This document shows positions 1-5,543 of a stretch of 7,177 nt of DNA, one piece after another. The position numbers and the translations under genes are program-made. The notes under the pieces are model-generated. The model worked only from the letters and a program-made list of their open reading frames with translations. It was not told the origin of the DNA and did not search any database. Numbering within the stretch: the first letter of the stretch is position 1; every line of letters begins with the position of its first letter. The stretch is from Mariprofundaceae bacterium (GTDB lineage: Bacteria; Pseudomonadota; Zetaproteobacteria; Mariprofundales; Mariprofundaceae). The DNA lies in assembly GCA_027035825.1 (NCBI GenBank), contig JALVTX010000177.1:1-7177 (forward strand), read 5' to 3'.

Positions 1-59
1 CGCCGGCGGAGAACGCGCGCTTCCTGGATGCCCTGGCAGGGGCGGTGGAGGGGTTGTGA
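1..59 (+). CDS. hisC: C-terminal end of probable histidinol-phosphate / aromatic aminotransferase (partial)
   Basis: Only the last 18 codons are present, read from base 3 and ending in TGA at 57-59; the peptide is PAENARFLDALAGAVEGL. The E-N-x-R-F-L-x-A-L pattern close to the stop resembles the C-terminus of HisC-type PLP-dependent aminotransferases. hisC is also the usual gene immediately before tyrA in the serC-pheA-hisC-tyrA-aroA cluster of beta/gammaproteobacteria. In that setting the enzyme transaminates histidinol phosphate or aromatic 2-oxo acids. The stop overlaps the tyrA start by four bases (GTGA). The frame is supported by codon usage and by this overlap. The name rests mainly on context, because no catalytic residue lies in the visible part. 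Confidence 0.55.
   Translation, partial: PAENARFLDALAGAVEGL
47..51 (+). promoter_or_regulatory. Ribosome binding site for tyrA
   Basis: GGAGG lies four bases before the GTG at 56, inside the last codons of the upstream gene. It supports the GTG start and the GTGA overlap over downstream alternatives. Confidence 0.6.
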
Positions 60-955
60 ACGGCCAGGTTCGCATCGAGCGGCTGGCGGTGATTGGCGTC
101 GGGCTCATTGGCGGGTCGCTCGCGCGGGCGCTGAAGCAGGCGGGCTCGGTGGCGCACGTCACCGGCATCGGCCGCGATGCGGCGCACCTGGAGCGGGCGC
201 GGGAGCTGGGCGTGGTGGATGAGGCGACGACCTCGCTGGCAGAAGGCGTAGCGCACGCCGATGTGGTGGCCGTGTGCGTGCCGATGGGTGCGTATGACGC
301 CGTGTTCCGGGCGCTGGCGGAGGCGGCGAGCGAGACGGCCGTCATCACCGATGCCGGCAGCACCAAGCGGCATGCGCTTGTCGCGGCGCGGCGGCATCTC
401 GATGCAGGGCGTCTGGCGCGCTTCGTGCCCGCGCATCCGATCGCCGGCGGCGAGCGTTCGGGCGTGGAGGCCTCGCGCGCCGACCTGTTCGCCGGCCACT
501 GGTGCGTGCTGACGCCGACCGGGCAGACGGCGGAGGATGCAACGGCCCTGGTGGAGGCGATGTGGCGCGCCACGGGAGCGCGGGTGACGACGATGGACGC
601 TGGGGATCACGACGCCTTCCTCGCCGCCGTCAGTCATCTGCCGCATCTGGCGGCTTACGCGCTGGTGAACGCGGTGCGCAAGCAGGGAGACGAGGCGCAC
701 GATCCGTTCCGCTTCGCGGCCGGCGGCTTCCGCGACTTCACGCGCATCGCGTCCTCGTCGCCGGTGATGTGGCGCGACATCGCGCTGGCCAACCGGGATG
801 CTCTGCTGGCGCAACTGGCCGCCTACCGGGATGAACTGGAATCGCTGAAGGCGGCGCTGGAAGCCGGCGACGGCGAGGCCTTGCTGGCGGCGTTTTCGGC
901 CGCCAAGAAGGCCCGCGATGACTGGCTGGCGCGCAAGGATGGTGGACATGGCTGA
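56..955 (+). CDS. tyrA: Prephenate dehydrogenase (TyrA), single-domain type
   Basis: This 299-residue protein should catalyse the NAD(P)-dependent oxidative decarboxylation of prephenate (possibly arogenate) in cytosolic tyrosine synthesis. The N-terminal Rossmann domain shows GVGLIGGS at residues 14-21, followed by DAGSTK at 99-104. Family active-site signatures follow: HPIAGGERSG at 127-136, SHLPH at 193-197, and the FRDFTRIA...MWRDI block at 225-242, whose R230 is the expected prephenate-binding arginine. There is no fused chorismate mutase and no ACT domain, and the length suits the compact TyrA class. The second beta strand ends G39-R40 where NAD-specific enzymes often carry an acidic residue, so NADP use is possible. 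The start is GTG at 56, behind GGAGG at 47-51, and overlaps the upstream stop (GTGA). The 3' end overlaps aroA by eight bases, implying coupled translation. Confidence 0.95.
   Translation: MNGQVRIERLAVIGVGLIGGSLARALKQAGSVAHVTGIGRDAAHLERARELGVVDEATTSLAEGVAHADVVAVCVPMGAYDAVFRALAEAASETAVITDAGSTKRHALVAARRHLDAGRLARFVPAHPIAGGERSGVEASRADLFAGHWCVLTPTGQTAEDATALVEAMWRATGARVTTMDAGDHDAFLAAVSHLPHLAAYALVNAVRKQGDEAHDPFRFAAGGFRDFTRIASSSPVMWRDIALANRDALLAQLAAYRDELESLKAALEAGDGEALLAAFSAAKKARDDWLARKDGGHG
935..939 (+). promoter_or_regulatory. Ribosome binding site deciding the aroA start
   Basis: AAGGA sits inside the end of tyrA, eight bases before ATG 948. The alternative ATG at 939 begins on its last base and the one at 918 lies upstream of it, so the element favours the 443-residue form of AroA. 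Confidence 0.6.
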
Positions 956-2279
956 AAACACGCTGATCGCGGGGCCGGCGCCCGGGCCGCTCTCTGGACG
1001 GTTGCGGCCGCCGGGGGACAAGTCCATTTCCCACCGCGCGGTGATGCTGGGCGCGCTGGCGCAGGGCGACACCGAGGTGACGGGCTTTCTGGCCGGCGAG
1101 GACAATCTGGCCACGGCGCGCATCTTCGGGCAGCTGGGCGTGCGCATCGAGTGGCTGAACGATGAGCGCACGCATTTGCGGATTCACGGAGCGGGCCTTT
1201 ATGGGCTGCAAGCGCCGGATGGCGTGCTGGACGCCGGCAATGCCGGCACCTGCGCGCGGCTGATGCTGGGGATTCTGGCCGGGCAGCGGTTTGCCAGCAC
1301 CATCACCGGCGATGATTCGCTGCGGCGCAGGCCGATGGGACGGGTGGTGCGGCCGCTGCGACGGATGGGCGCGCGCATCACCGGGCCGGAGGACGGCAAC
1401 CTGCTGCCGCTGACCGTTCAGGGCGGGCGGCTGGCGGCCATCGAGCATCGTTCGGAGGTGGCCAGCGCCCAGGTCAAGTCCTGCATCCTGCTGGCGGGGC
1501 TCTATGCCGAGGGGGACACCATCGTGCGCGAGCCGCGCCCGTCGCGCGACCACACGGAGCGGATGCTGCCGCTGTTCGGCCAGCCGGTGTCCCGGCTGGA
1601 GGACGGGGTTCGCCTGACGCCCACGGGCAGTCTGCGCGCGCCGGATGCGGTGCTGGCCGTGCCCGCCGACCCGTCCTCGGCCGCGTTCTTCGCGGTGGCG
1701 GCGGCGCTGGTTCCGGGTTCCGAGGTGCGGCTTTCCGGCATCGGCGTCAATCCGCGGCGCGACGGTTGGCGGCGCATCCTGTCGGCGATGGGGGGCGATT
1801 TGACACTCACCGGAGAGGCGCGCGTCGGCGAGGAGCCGGTGGCGGACATCGTGGCGAGAAATGGCGAGCTGACGGGCGTGGTGGTGGACGAGGCGGACAT
1901 TCCGGATGCCATCGACGAGTTCCCGGTGCTGTTCGTGGCGGCGGCGCTGGCGCGCGGCGAGTTCGTGCTGGAAGGCGCGCGCGAGCTGCGCGTGAAGGAA
2001 TCCGATCGCATCGCGGTGATGGCCGAGGCCCTGAACGCCGTCGGCGCCGAGGTGGAAGAGCGCGAGGACGGCGTGCGCATTCGCGGCGTGCCGGAACTCG
2101 CGGGAGGCGCGGAGGTGGATGCCCGCGGCGATCACCGCATCGCGATGGCGATGGCCGTGGCCGCCCAGCGGGCCGGGCGCGAGATCGTGATTCGCAACGC
2201 GGCGGCGATTGCGACCAGCTTCCCGGACTTCGTGCCCATGGCCCGCGCGCTGGGCATGAACGTGCGCTGGGCGGATTGA
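948..2279 (+). CDS. aroA: 3-phosphoshikimate 1-carboxyvinyltransferase (EPSP synthase), class II-like
   Basis: This 443-residue enzyme transfers the enolpyruvyl group of PEP to shikimate-3-phosphate, the penultimate step to chorismate. Visible signatures are GDKSISHRA at residues 23-31, GNAGT at 97-101, RRPMGRV at 127-133, SAQVKS at 173-178, RDHTE at 200-204, DPSSAAFF at 241-248, catalytic D323 in IDEFPV, LRVKESDR at 347-354 including E351, and GDHRIAMA at 394-401. GDKS, SAQxK and RxHxE are class II-type motifs like those of Agrobacterium CP4. However, residue 100 is Gly, where CP4 has Ala. The start at 948 has AAGGA at 935-939 with an eight-base spacer. In-frame ATGs at 939 and 918 would lengthen the N-terminus, and 939 overlaps that Shine-Dalgarno. 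The gene overlaps tyrA by ATGGCTGA and cmk by one base. Confidence 0.95.
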   Translation: MAENTLIAGPAPGPLSGRLRPPGDKSISHRAVMLGALAQGDTEVTGFLAGEDNLATARIFGQLGVRIEWLNDERTHLRIHGAGLYGLQAPDGVLDAGNAGTCARLMLGILAGQRFASTITGDDSLRRRPMGRVVRPLRRMGARITGPEDGNLLPLTVQGGRLAAIEHRSEVASAQVKSCILLAGLYAEGDTIVREPRPSRDHTERMLPLFGQPVSRLEDGVRLTPTGSLRAPDAVLAVPADPSSAAFFAVAAALVPGSEVRLSGIGVNPRRDGWRRILSAMGGDLTLTGEARVGEEPVADIVARNGELTGVVVDEADIPDAIDEFPVLFVAAALARGEFVLEGARELRVKESDRIAVMAEALNAVGAEVEEREDGVRIRGVPELAGGAEVDARGDHRIAMAMAVAAQRAGREIVIRNAAAIATSFPDFVPMARALGMNVRWAD

Positions 2280-2980
2280 TGGCCGAGTGGATTCCCGCGC
2301 CCGGCCTGCAGGTGGCCATTGACGGTCCGTCCGGCTCCGGCAAGGGCACGGTGGCGGCGATGTTGGCGCGCAAGCTGGGCCTGCCCGTGCTGGATACGGG
2401 GCTGCTCTACCGTTTCGTGGGCTGGAAGCTGGCCGCCCTGGGCGTGCCGCTGGACGATGAGGCGGCGGTGCTGGCGGCGCTGGATGCGGCGCTGGCGGAC
2501 ATGCGCTGGCGCGAGGACGGCATCCTGGACGGCGAGCAGAACGTCACCGCAGCACTGCGCGGCGAGGATGTGGGACGGCTGGCGTCCAAGGTGGCGGCCA
2601 TGCCCGAGGTGCGCGCGCGGCTGCTTGAGGTGCAACGGCGCTGCGCCGAGTCCGGCTGCGTGATGGACGGGCGCGACATTGGCTCCACGGTGCTGCCGGG
2701 CGCCCAGGCCAAGTTCTTTCTCACCGCCTCGGAGCGGGAGCGCGCCCGCCGGCGATGGCGGCAGTTGCGGGAGCGCGACCCGGAGATTGACCTTGACGCT
2801 GTGCACCACGACATCAGAATGCGCGACGCACAGGATGCCGAGCGGGCCCATTCGCCGCTGAAGCAGGCCGAGGATGCCATCCGGATTGATTCCACGACCT
2901 TGCGCGTGGACGAGGTGGTGGACCGGATGCTCGCCATCATGGAGCGCCGGGGGCTCATCCGCCGCGCGGAGCCGGCCTGA
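2279..2980 (+). CDS. cmk: Cytidylate kinase (CMP/dCMP kinase)
   Basis: This 233-residue P-loop kinase phosphorylates CMP and dCMP with ATP and recycles CMP from RNA turnover and lipid synthesis. The Walker A motif GPSGSGKGT is at residues 16-24. The nucleotide-binding LDTGLLYR is at 38-45, where E. coli has the LDSGAIYR form. DGRDIGSTVLPGA, the family hallmark, is at 130-142. The lid-type RDAQDAER at 182-189 corresponds to the E. coli R181/D185/R188 set, and IDSTTLRVDEVV near 203-214 is the usual C-terminal signature. The length is normal. The start ATG shares one base with the aroA stop (TGATG, 2277-2281). The reading frame stays open far upstream, but that part has no kinase sequence and lies inside aroA. 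No strong Shine-Dalgarno precedes it, so reinitiation after aroA is likely. Confidence 0.95.
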   Translation: MAEWIPAPGLQVAIDGPSGSGKGTVAAMLARKLGLPVLDTGLLYRFVGWKLAALGVPLDDEAAVLAALDAALADMRWREDGILDGEQNVTAALRGEDVGRLASKVAAMPEVRARLLEVQRRCAESGCVMDGRDIGSTVLPGAQAKFFLTASERERARRRWRQLRERDPEIDLDAVHHDIRMRDAQDAERAHSPLKQAEDAIRIDSTTLRVDEVVDRMLAIMERRGLIRRAEPA

Positions 2981-3015
2981 GCGAAGCCGGGCCGATTCTT
3001 CAGGACGAGGCTGGC

Positions 3016-4872
3016 ATGACACACGAGGAAGCCATCAACATGACCCAAACCGCCAAACACGAGGCTGAACCCAAGCAGGAGGCCGGGCGCGAGGCCGAGC
3101 GCGAGACCAGACGGGAAGCCGAACACGTGGACGAAACGCGTCCGGACGAGAAGCTGTCCGGCCAGGAGCCCGCGACGGACGAGGGCGCATCCGACGCCGA
3201 TGCGGCGCTGTTCCGCCAGATGCTCGAGGAATCGCTGAAGGAGCATCCCATCGCGGCCAGGGGCGAGGTGGTGAGCGGCGTGGTCATCGGCGTGGACGGG
3301 GAGTCCGTGCTGGTGGACGTGGGCGCCAAGAACGAGGGCGCCGTGCCGGCTCGCGAGTTCGAGCAGATGGGCGAGCCCCTGCCCCGGCCGGGCGATCGCA
3401 TCGAGGTGCTGGTGCAGGCGCTCGATGGCGCGCGCGGCGTGCGCGTGTCCGCCCTGGCCGCCCGTCGCGGCCAGGTCTGGCGGCGCGTGGAGGAGGCGCT
3501 GGCGTCCGGCGACGTGCTGGAGGCGCGCGTGCTCGCCGAGGTGAAGGGCGGATTGCGCGTGAGCCTGGGCGGATTGGAGGCATTCCTGCCCCGTTCGGAG
3601 ATCGATGTCGCGCCGGTGAAGCCCTCGGAGCTGGTGGGCGAGCGCATCCAGGTGGCGGTGCTGGAGGCCAGCCGCAAGCCGGAGAACATCGTCGTTTCGC
3701 GCAAGCAGCCGCTGGCGCGCGAGCAGGAGGAGAAGCGGCGCGCCTTCTTCGAGCAGGCCCGCGTGGGCGACCGCGTGAGCGGCGTGGTGCGGCGGATGAC
3801 CGATTTCGGCGCCTTCGTGGACGTGGGCGGCGTGGATGCGCTGCTGCACGTGTCGGACATCTCGTGGCGGCGGCTGAAGCATCCGTCGGAGGCCCTGCAG
3901 GCGGGACAGAGCATCACCGTCGAGATCATCAAGCTGGACGCGGAGGCCGGCAAGGTGTCGCTGTCCATGCGCGCCTTGCAGGCGGATCCGTGGGCGAAGG
4001 TGGAGGAGAAATACCAGGCCGGCATGCGGGTGACCGGCACCGTGCGCAAGCTGCTGGACTACGGCGCCATGGTGGAGCTGGAGCCGGGCGTCGAGGGTAT
4101 GATCCATCGCTCGGAGATGAGCTGGACGCGGCAGGACGTGAAGCCGGCCTCGGTGCTGGCCGAGGGCGACGTGGTGGACGTGGAGGTGCTGGGCGTGGAT
4201 GCCGGCAAGCGCCGCATTGCGCTGAGCCTGAAGAACGTGATGGAGAATCCGTGGCAGGCGTGGATGGCCGAGCATCCCACGGGCTCGCGGGTGCAAGGCA
4301 AGGTGAGGACGATCACAGACTTCGGGCTGTTCGTGCGCTTGAATGACGAGCTCGACGGCTTGGTGCATATCGGCAACCTGTCCTGGAGCGAGCCCGGCGC
4401 CGAGGCCATCAAGCGCTATGCCAAGGGCGACGAGGTGGAATGCGTGGTGCTGGGCGTGGACGTTGAGCGCGGGCGCATTTCGCTGGGCGTCAAGCAGTTG
4501 GAGAGCGACCCGTTCGAGGTGTTTCTGGACAATGCGCCACGCGGCGCGCGCGTGCAGGGCAAGGTAAAGTCGGCGGTCTCCGGCGGTTACACGGTGGAGC
4601 TGGCGCCGGGCGTGGAGGCGTTTCTGCCGGCGCGGGAGCTGCCGAAGGACGCAGCCGACCTGGAGCCCGGCGCGGATGTCGAGGCCAAGATCGTCGAGGT
4701 GGATCGCAAGCGTCGTCGGGTGCGATTGTCCGTGCGGCAGATGCTGCGCGACGAGGAGCGGGAGGCGATTCGCAGCTACGCGGAGTCGGTGTCCCGCAAC
4801 GATGCGCCGTCGGCGCTGGCGCTGGAATTGCAGCGCAAGCTGCTGAATCGCCAGAAAGGAGGAGGGGCATGA
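3016..4872 (+). CDS. rpsA: 30S ribosomal protein S1, six S1 domains, with charged N-terminal extension
   Basis: S1 binds single-stranded mRNA and brings it to the 30S subunit. The protein has 618 residues against about 557 in E. coli. Six OB-fold S1 repeats lie near residues 82-150, 165-232, 248-319, 335-406, 422-494 and 508-575, separated by DPW/NPW/DPF linkers. Domains 3 and 5 carry the RNA-binding pattern DFGAFV...LLHVSDISW and DFGLFV...LVHIGNLSW. In domain 4 the second aromatic of the pattern is M352 (DYGAMVE). The ribosome-docking helix ALFRQMLEESL is at 64-74. Before it lie about 60 extra residues rich in Glu, Arg and Lys. ATG 3016 has GAGG at 3007-3010; ATG 3040 has GAGGA at 3025-3029 with a ten-base gap and would give 610 residues. 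The start is therefore uncertain by eight codons. The stop overlaps ihfB (ATGA). Confidence 0.95.
   Translation: MTHEEAINMTQTAKHEAEPKQEAGREAERETRREAEHVDETRPDEKLSGQEPATDEGASDADAALFRQMLEESLKEHPIAARGEVVSGVVIGVDGESVLVDVGAKNEGAVPAREFEQMGEPLPRPGDRIEVLVQALDGARGVRVSALAARRGQVWRRVEEALASGDVLEARVLAEVKGGLRVSLGGLEAFLPRSEIDVAPVKPSELVGERIQVAVLEASRKPENIVVSRKQPLAREQEEKRRAFFEQARVGDRVSGVVRRMTDFGAFVDVGGVDALLHVSDISWRRLKHPSEALQAGQSITVEIIKLDAEAGKVSLSMRALQADPWAKVEEKYQAGMRVTGTVRKLLDYGAMVELEPGVEGMIHRSEMSWTRQDVKPASVLAEGDVVDVEVLGVDAGKRRIALSLKNVMENPWQAWMAEHPTGSRVQGKVRTITDFGLFVRLNDELDGLVHIGNLSWSEPGAEAIKRYAKGDEVECVVLGVDVERGRISLGVKQLESDPFEVFLDNAPRGARVQGKVKSAVSGGYTVELAPGVEAFLPARELPKDAADLEPGADVEAKIVEVDRKRRRVRLSVRQMLRDEEREAIRSYAESVSRNDAPSALALELQRKLLNRQKGGGA
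3079..3126 (+). repeat. Degenerate 12-base tandem repeat inside the rpsA N-terminal extension
   Basis: Four consecutive 12-base units in frame encode EAGR, EAER, ETRR and EAEH (S1 residues 22-37). The first two units, 3079-3090 and 3091-3102, match at 11 of 12 bases; the third and fourth are diverged. A further EAEP occurs at residues 16-19. The unit length is a multiple of three, so gain or loss of copies would keep the frame. The encoded segment is likely a charged helix or a disordered tail. Confidence 0.6.
4856..4862 (+). promoter_or_regulatory. Full-consensus Shine-Dalgarno for ihfB
   Basis: AAGGAGG, complementary to the usual 16S rRNA 3' end, lies six bases before the ihfB ATG and is followed by further purines (AGGGG). 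It is embedded in the last codons of rpsA, which encode QKGGGA. It is the strongest ribosome binding site in the window. Confidence 0.8.
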
Positions 4873-5153
4873 CGAAATCGGAACTGGTGGACATCATCGC
4901 CACGAACCAGGAGCACATCACCCGGCGGGAGGCGGAGGTGGTCGTGAACACCATCTTTGCCGCCATCGGCGACGCGCTGGCCCGGCAGGAGCGCGTGGAG
5001 CTGCGCGGTTTCGGCAGCTTCTACACCAAGCATCGGAACGCGCGCACCGGGCGCAATCCCAAGACGGGCGAGGCCGTGCACGTGCCGGCCAAGGTGGTGC
5101 CGCAGTTCAAGCCGGGCAAGGAACTGCGCGAGCGCGTGGATCGCTCTCGCTGA
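4869..5153 (+). CDS. ihfB: Integration host factor subunit beta
   Basis: This 94-residue protein is exactly the E. coli IHF-beta length. It pairs with IHF-alpha, encoded elsewhere, to bend DNA sharply at specific sites for transcription, recombination and nucleoid structure. It starts MTKSEL, keeps the core ERVELRGFGSF at residues 41-51 and the DNA-binding arm RTGRNPKTGE at 59-68, and ends near FKPGKELRERV. E44 and R46, the IHF-beta specificity residues, and intercalating P64 at the arm tip occur at the same numbers as in E. coli. These argue for IHF-beta rather than HU. The ATG overlaps the rpsA stop by four bases (ATGA). In E. coli ihfB follows rpsA after a gap with its own promoters, so the overlap here suggests direct coupling to S1 synthesis. 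Confidence 0.96.
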   Translation: MTKSELVDIIATNQEHITRREAEVVVNTIFAAIGDALARQERVELRGFGSFYTKHRNARTGRNPKTGEAVHVPAKVVPQFKPGKELRERVDRSR

Positions 5154-5161
5154 CCATCCGC

Positions 5162-5179
5162 CGGGCTCGCGCGGGCCCG
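5162..5179 (+). terminator. GC-rich hairpin after ihfB, possible partial terminator
   Basis: CGGGCTC (5162-5168) can pair with GGGCCCG (5173-5179), including one G-U pair, around a GCGC loop. It begins nine bases after the ihfB stop. The only T-run, six T at 5203-5208, lies over 20 bases downstream, so this is not a canonical intrinsic terminator. A 3'-end stabiliser, or the start of a Rho-dependent stop in the C-rich, G-poor stretch that follows (about 5175-5210), is as likely. The following gene is on the same strand. Confidence 0.4.
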
Positions 5180-5220
5180 CCCCCCATCCGCCATCCCCTG
5201 CATTTTTTCCGCGAACAGGC

Positions 5221-5226
5221 TATCTT
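5221..5226 (+). promoter_or_regulatory. Possible -10 element of a lapA promoter
   Basis: TATCTT matches the sigma70 -10 consensus at four of six positions. It lies in the most AT-rich part of the window (5201-5226) and would start transcription about 17 bases before lapA. No convincing -35 hexamer stands 16-18 bases upstream, so the call is tentative and rests mainly on position. Confidence 0.3.
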
Positions 5227-5237
5227 GCGCCTGCAAT

Positions 5238-5242
5238 GGGGG
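5238..5242 (+). promoter_or_regulatory. Ribosome binding site for lapA
   Basis: GGGGG followed by AAA (5238-5245) lies just before ATG 5250. It is G-rich rather than a consensus AGGAGG but is placed correctly and fixes the lapA start. The ATG at 5236 upstream has no comparable element. Confidence 0.5.
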
Positions 5243-5249
5243 AAATGAC

Positions 5250-5543
5250 ATGAACTGGATCAACGCGCTTTCGGTGGTCGTGCTGACCACGCTGGCCATC
5301 ATGTTCGCCACGGCCAACGACACCCGGGTGTCCATCGCCTTTGCCGGCCTGACCAGCGGCCGGATGCCGCTGTATGTGCCCATCTTCATCGCTTTCCTGC
5401 TGGGATTTCTGGGCGGCATGCTTTCGCTGAGCTTTTCACGCCGCAAGCACAAGCGGGAAATCAGCCGCCTGCGGCAGGAGAACGAACTGCTCCAGACCGA
5501 GGTGAACAATCTGCGCAATCTTCCGCTGCAAGACGAGACATGA
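5250..5543 (+). CDS. lapA: LPS assembly protein A (LapA/YciS family, DUF1049)
   Basis: This is a 97-residue inner-membrane protein. It has a hydrophobic segment near residues 5-21, a short polar turn with NDTRVSI, a second membrane segment near 40-62 containing the LLGFLGG glycine patch, a basic SRRKHKRE stop-transfer stretch at 63-70, and a C-terminal heptad-like region (RLRQENELLQTEVNNLRNL, 73-91) likely to form a coiled coil in the cytoplasm. This two-helix plus coiled-coil plan and position directly before lapB are typical of LapA. In E. coli LapA works with LapB in control of LPS synthesis and LpxC turnover. The stop overlaps the lapB start (ATGA), so the two proteins are probably made together. 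Confidence 0.88.
   Translation: MNWINALSVVVLTTLAIMFATANDTRVSIAFAGLTSGRMPLYVPIFIAFLLGFLGGMLSLSFSRRKHKREISRLRQENELLQTEVNNLRNLPLQDET

Noticed and set aside
738..2135. 465-codon open frame on the minus strand opposite tyrA/aroA
   Set aside because: It lies opposite two unmistakable genes, its product is an Arg/His/Pro/Ala-rich mix with no recognisable motif, and long antisense frames are expected in DNA this GC-rich.
1766..2278. Upstream extension of the cmk frame by 171 codons
   Set aside because: This part lies inside aroA in another frame and gives Arg/Gly-rich sequence. The kinase P-loop begins shortly after ATG 2279, at the normal family position.
2972..2990. Hairpin CCGGC...GCCGG at the cmk stop as a terminator
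   Set aside because: The stem is only five base pairs with a nine-base loop and no T-tract follows; short GC repeats like this are frequent by chance here, and rpsA follows closely.
2407..4368. 653-codon open frame on the minus strand opposite cmk/rpsA
   Set aside because: It is the mirror of cmk and rpsA codons: His-rich because GTG/ATG codons read as CAC/CAT in reverse. It has no domain, no convincing ribosome binding site, and overlaps essential genes throughout.
5236..5253. Five-codon mini-ORF (MGEMT) whose stop overlaps the lapA start by ATGA
   Set aside because: No Shine-Dalgarno precedes its ATG at 5236, and its own codons form the lapA ribosome binding site. A leader peptide is possible in principle but unsupported.
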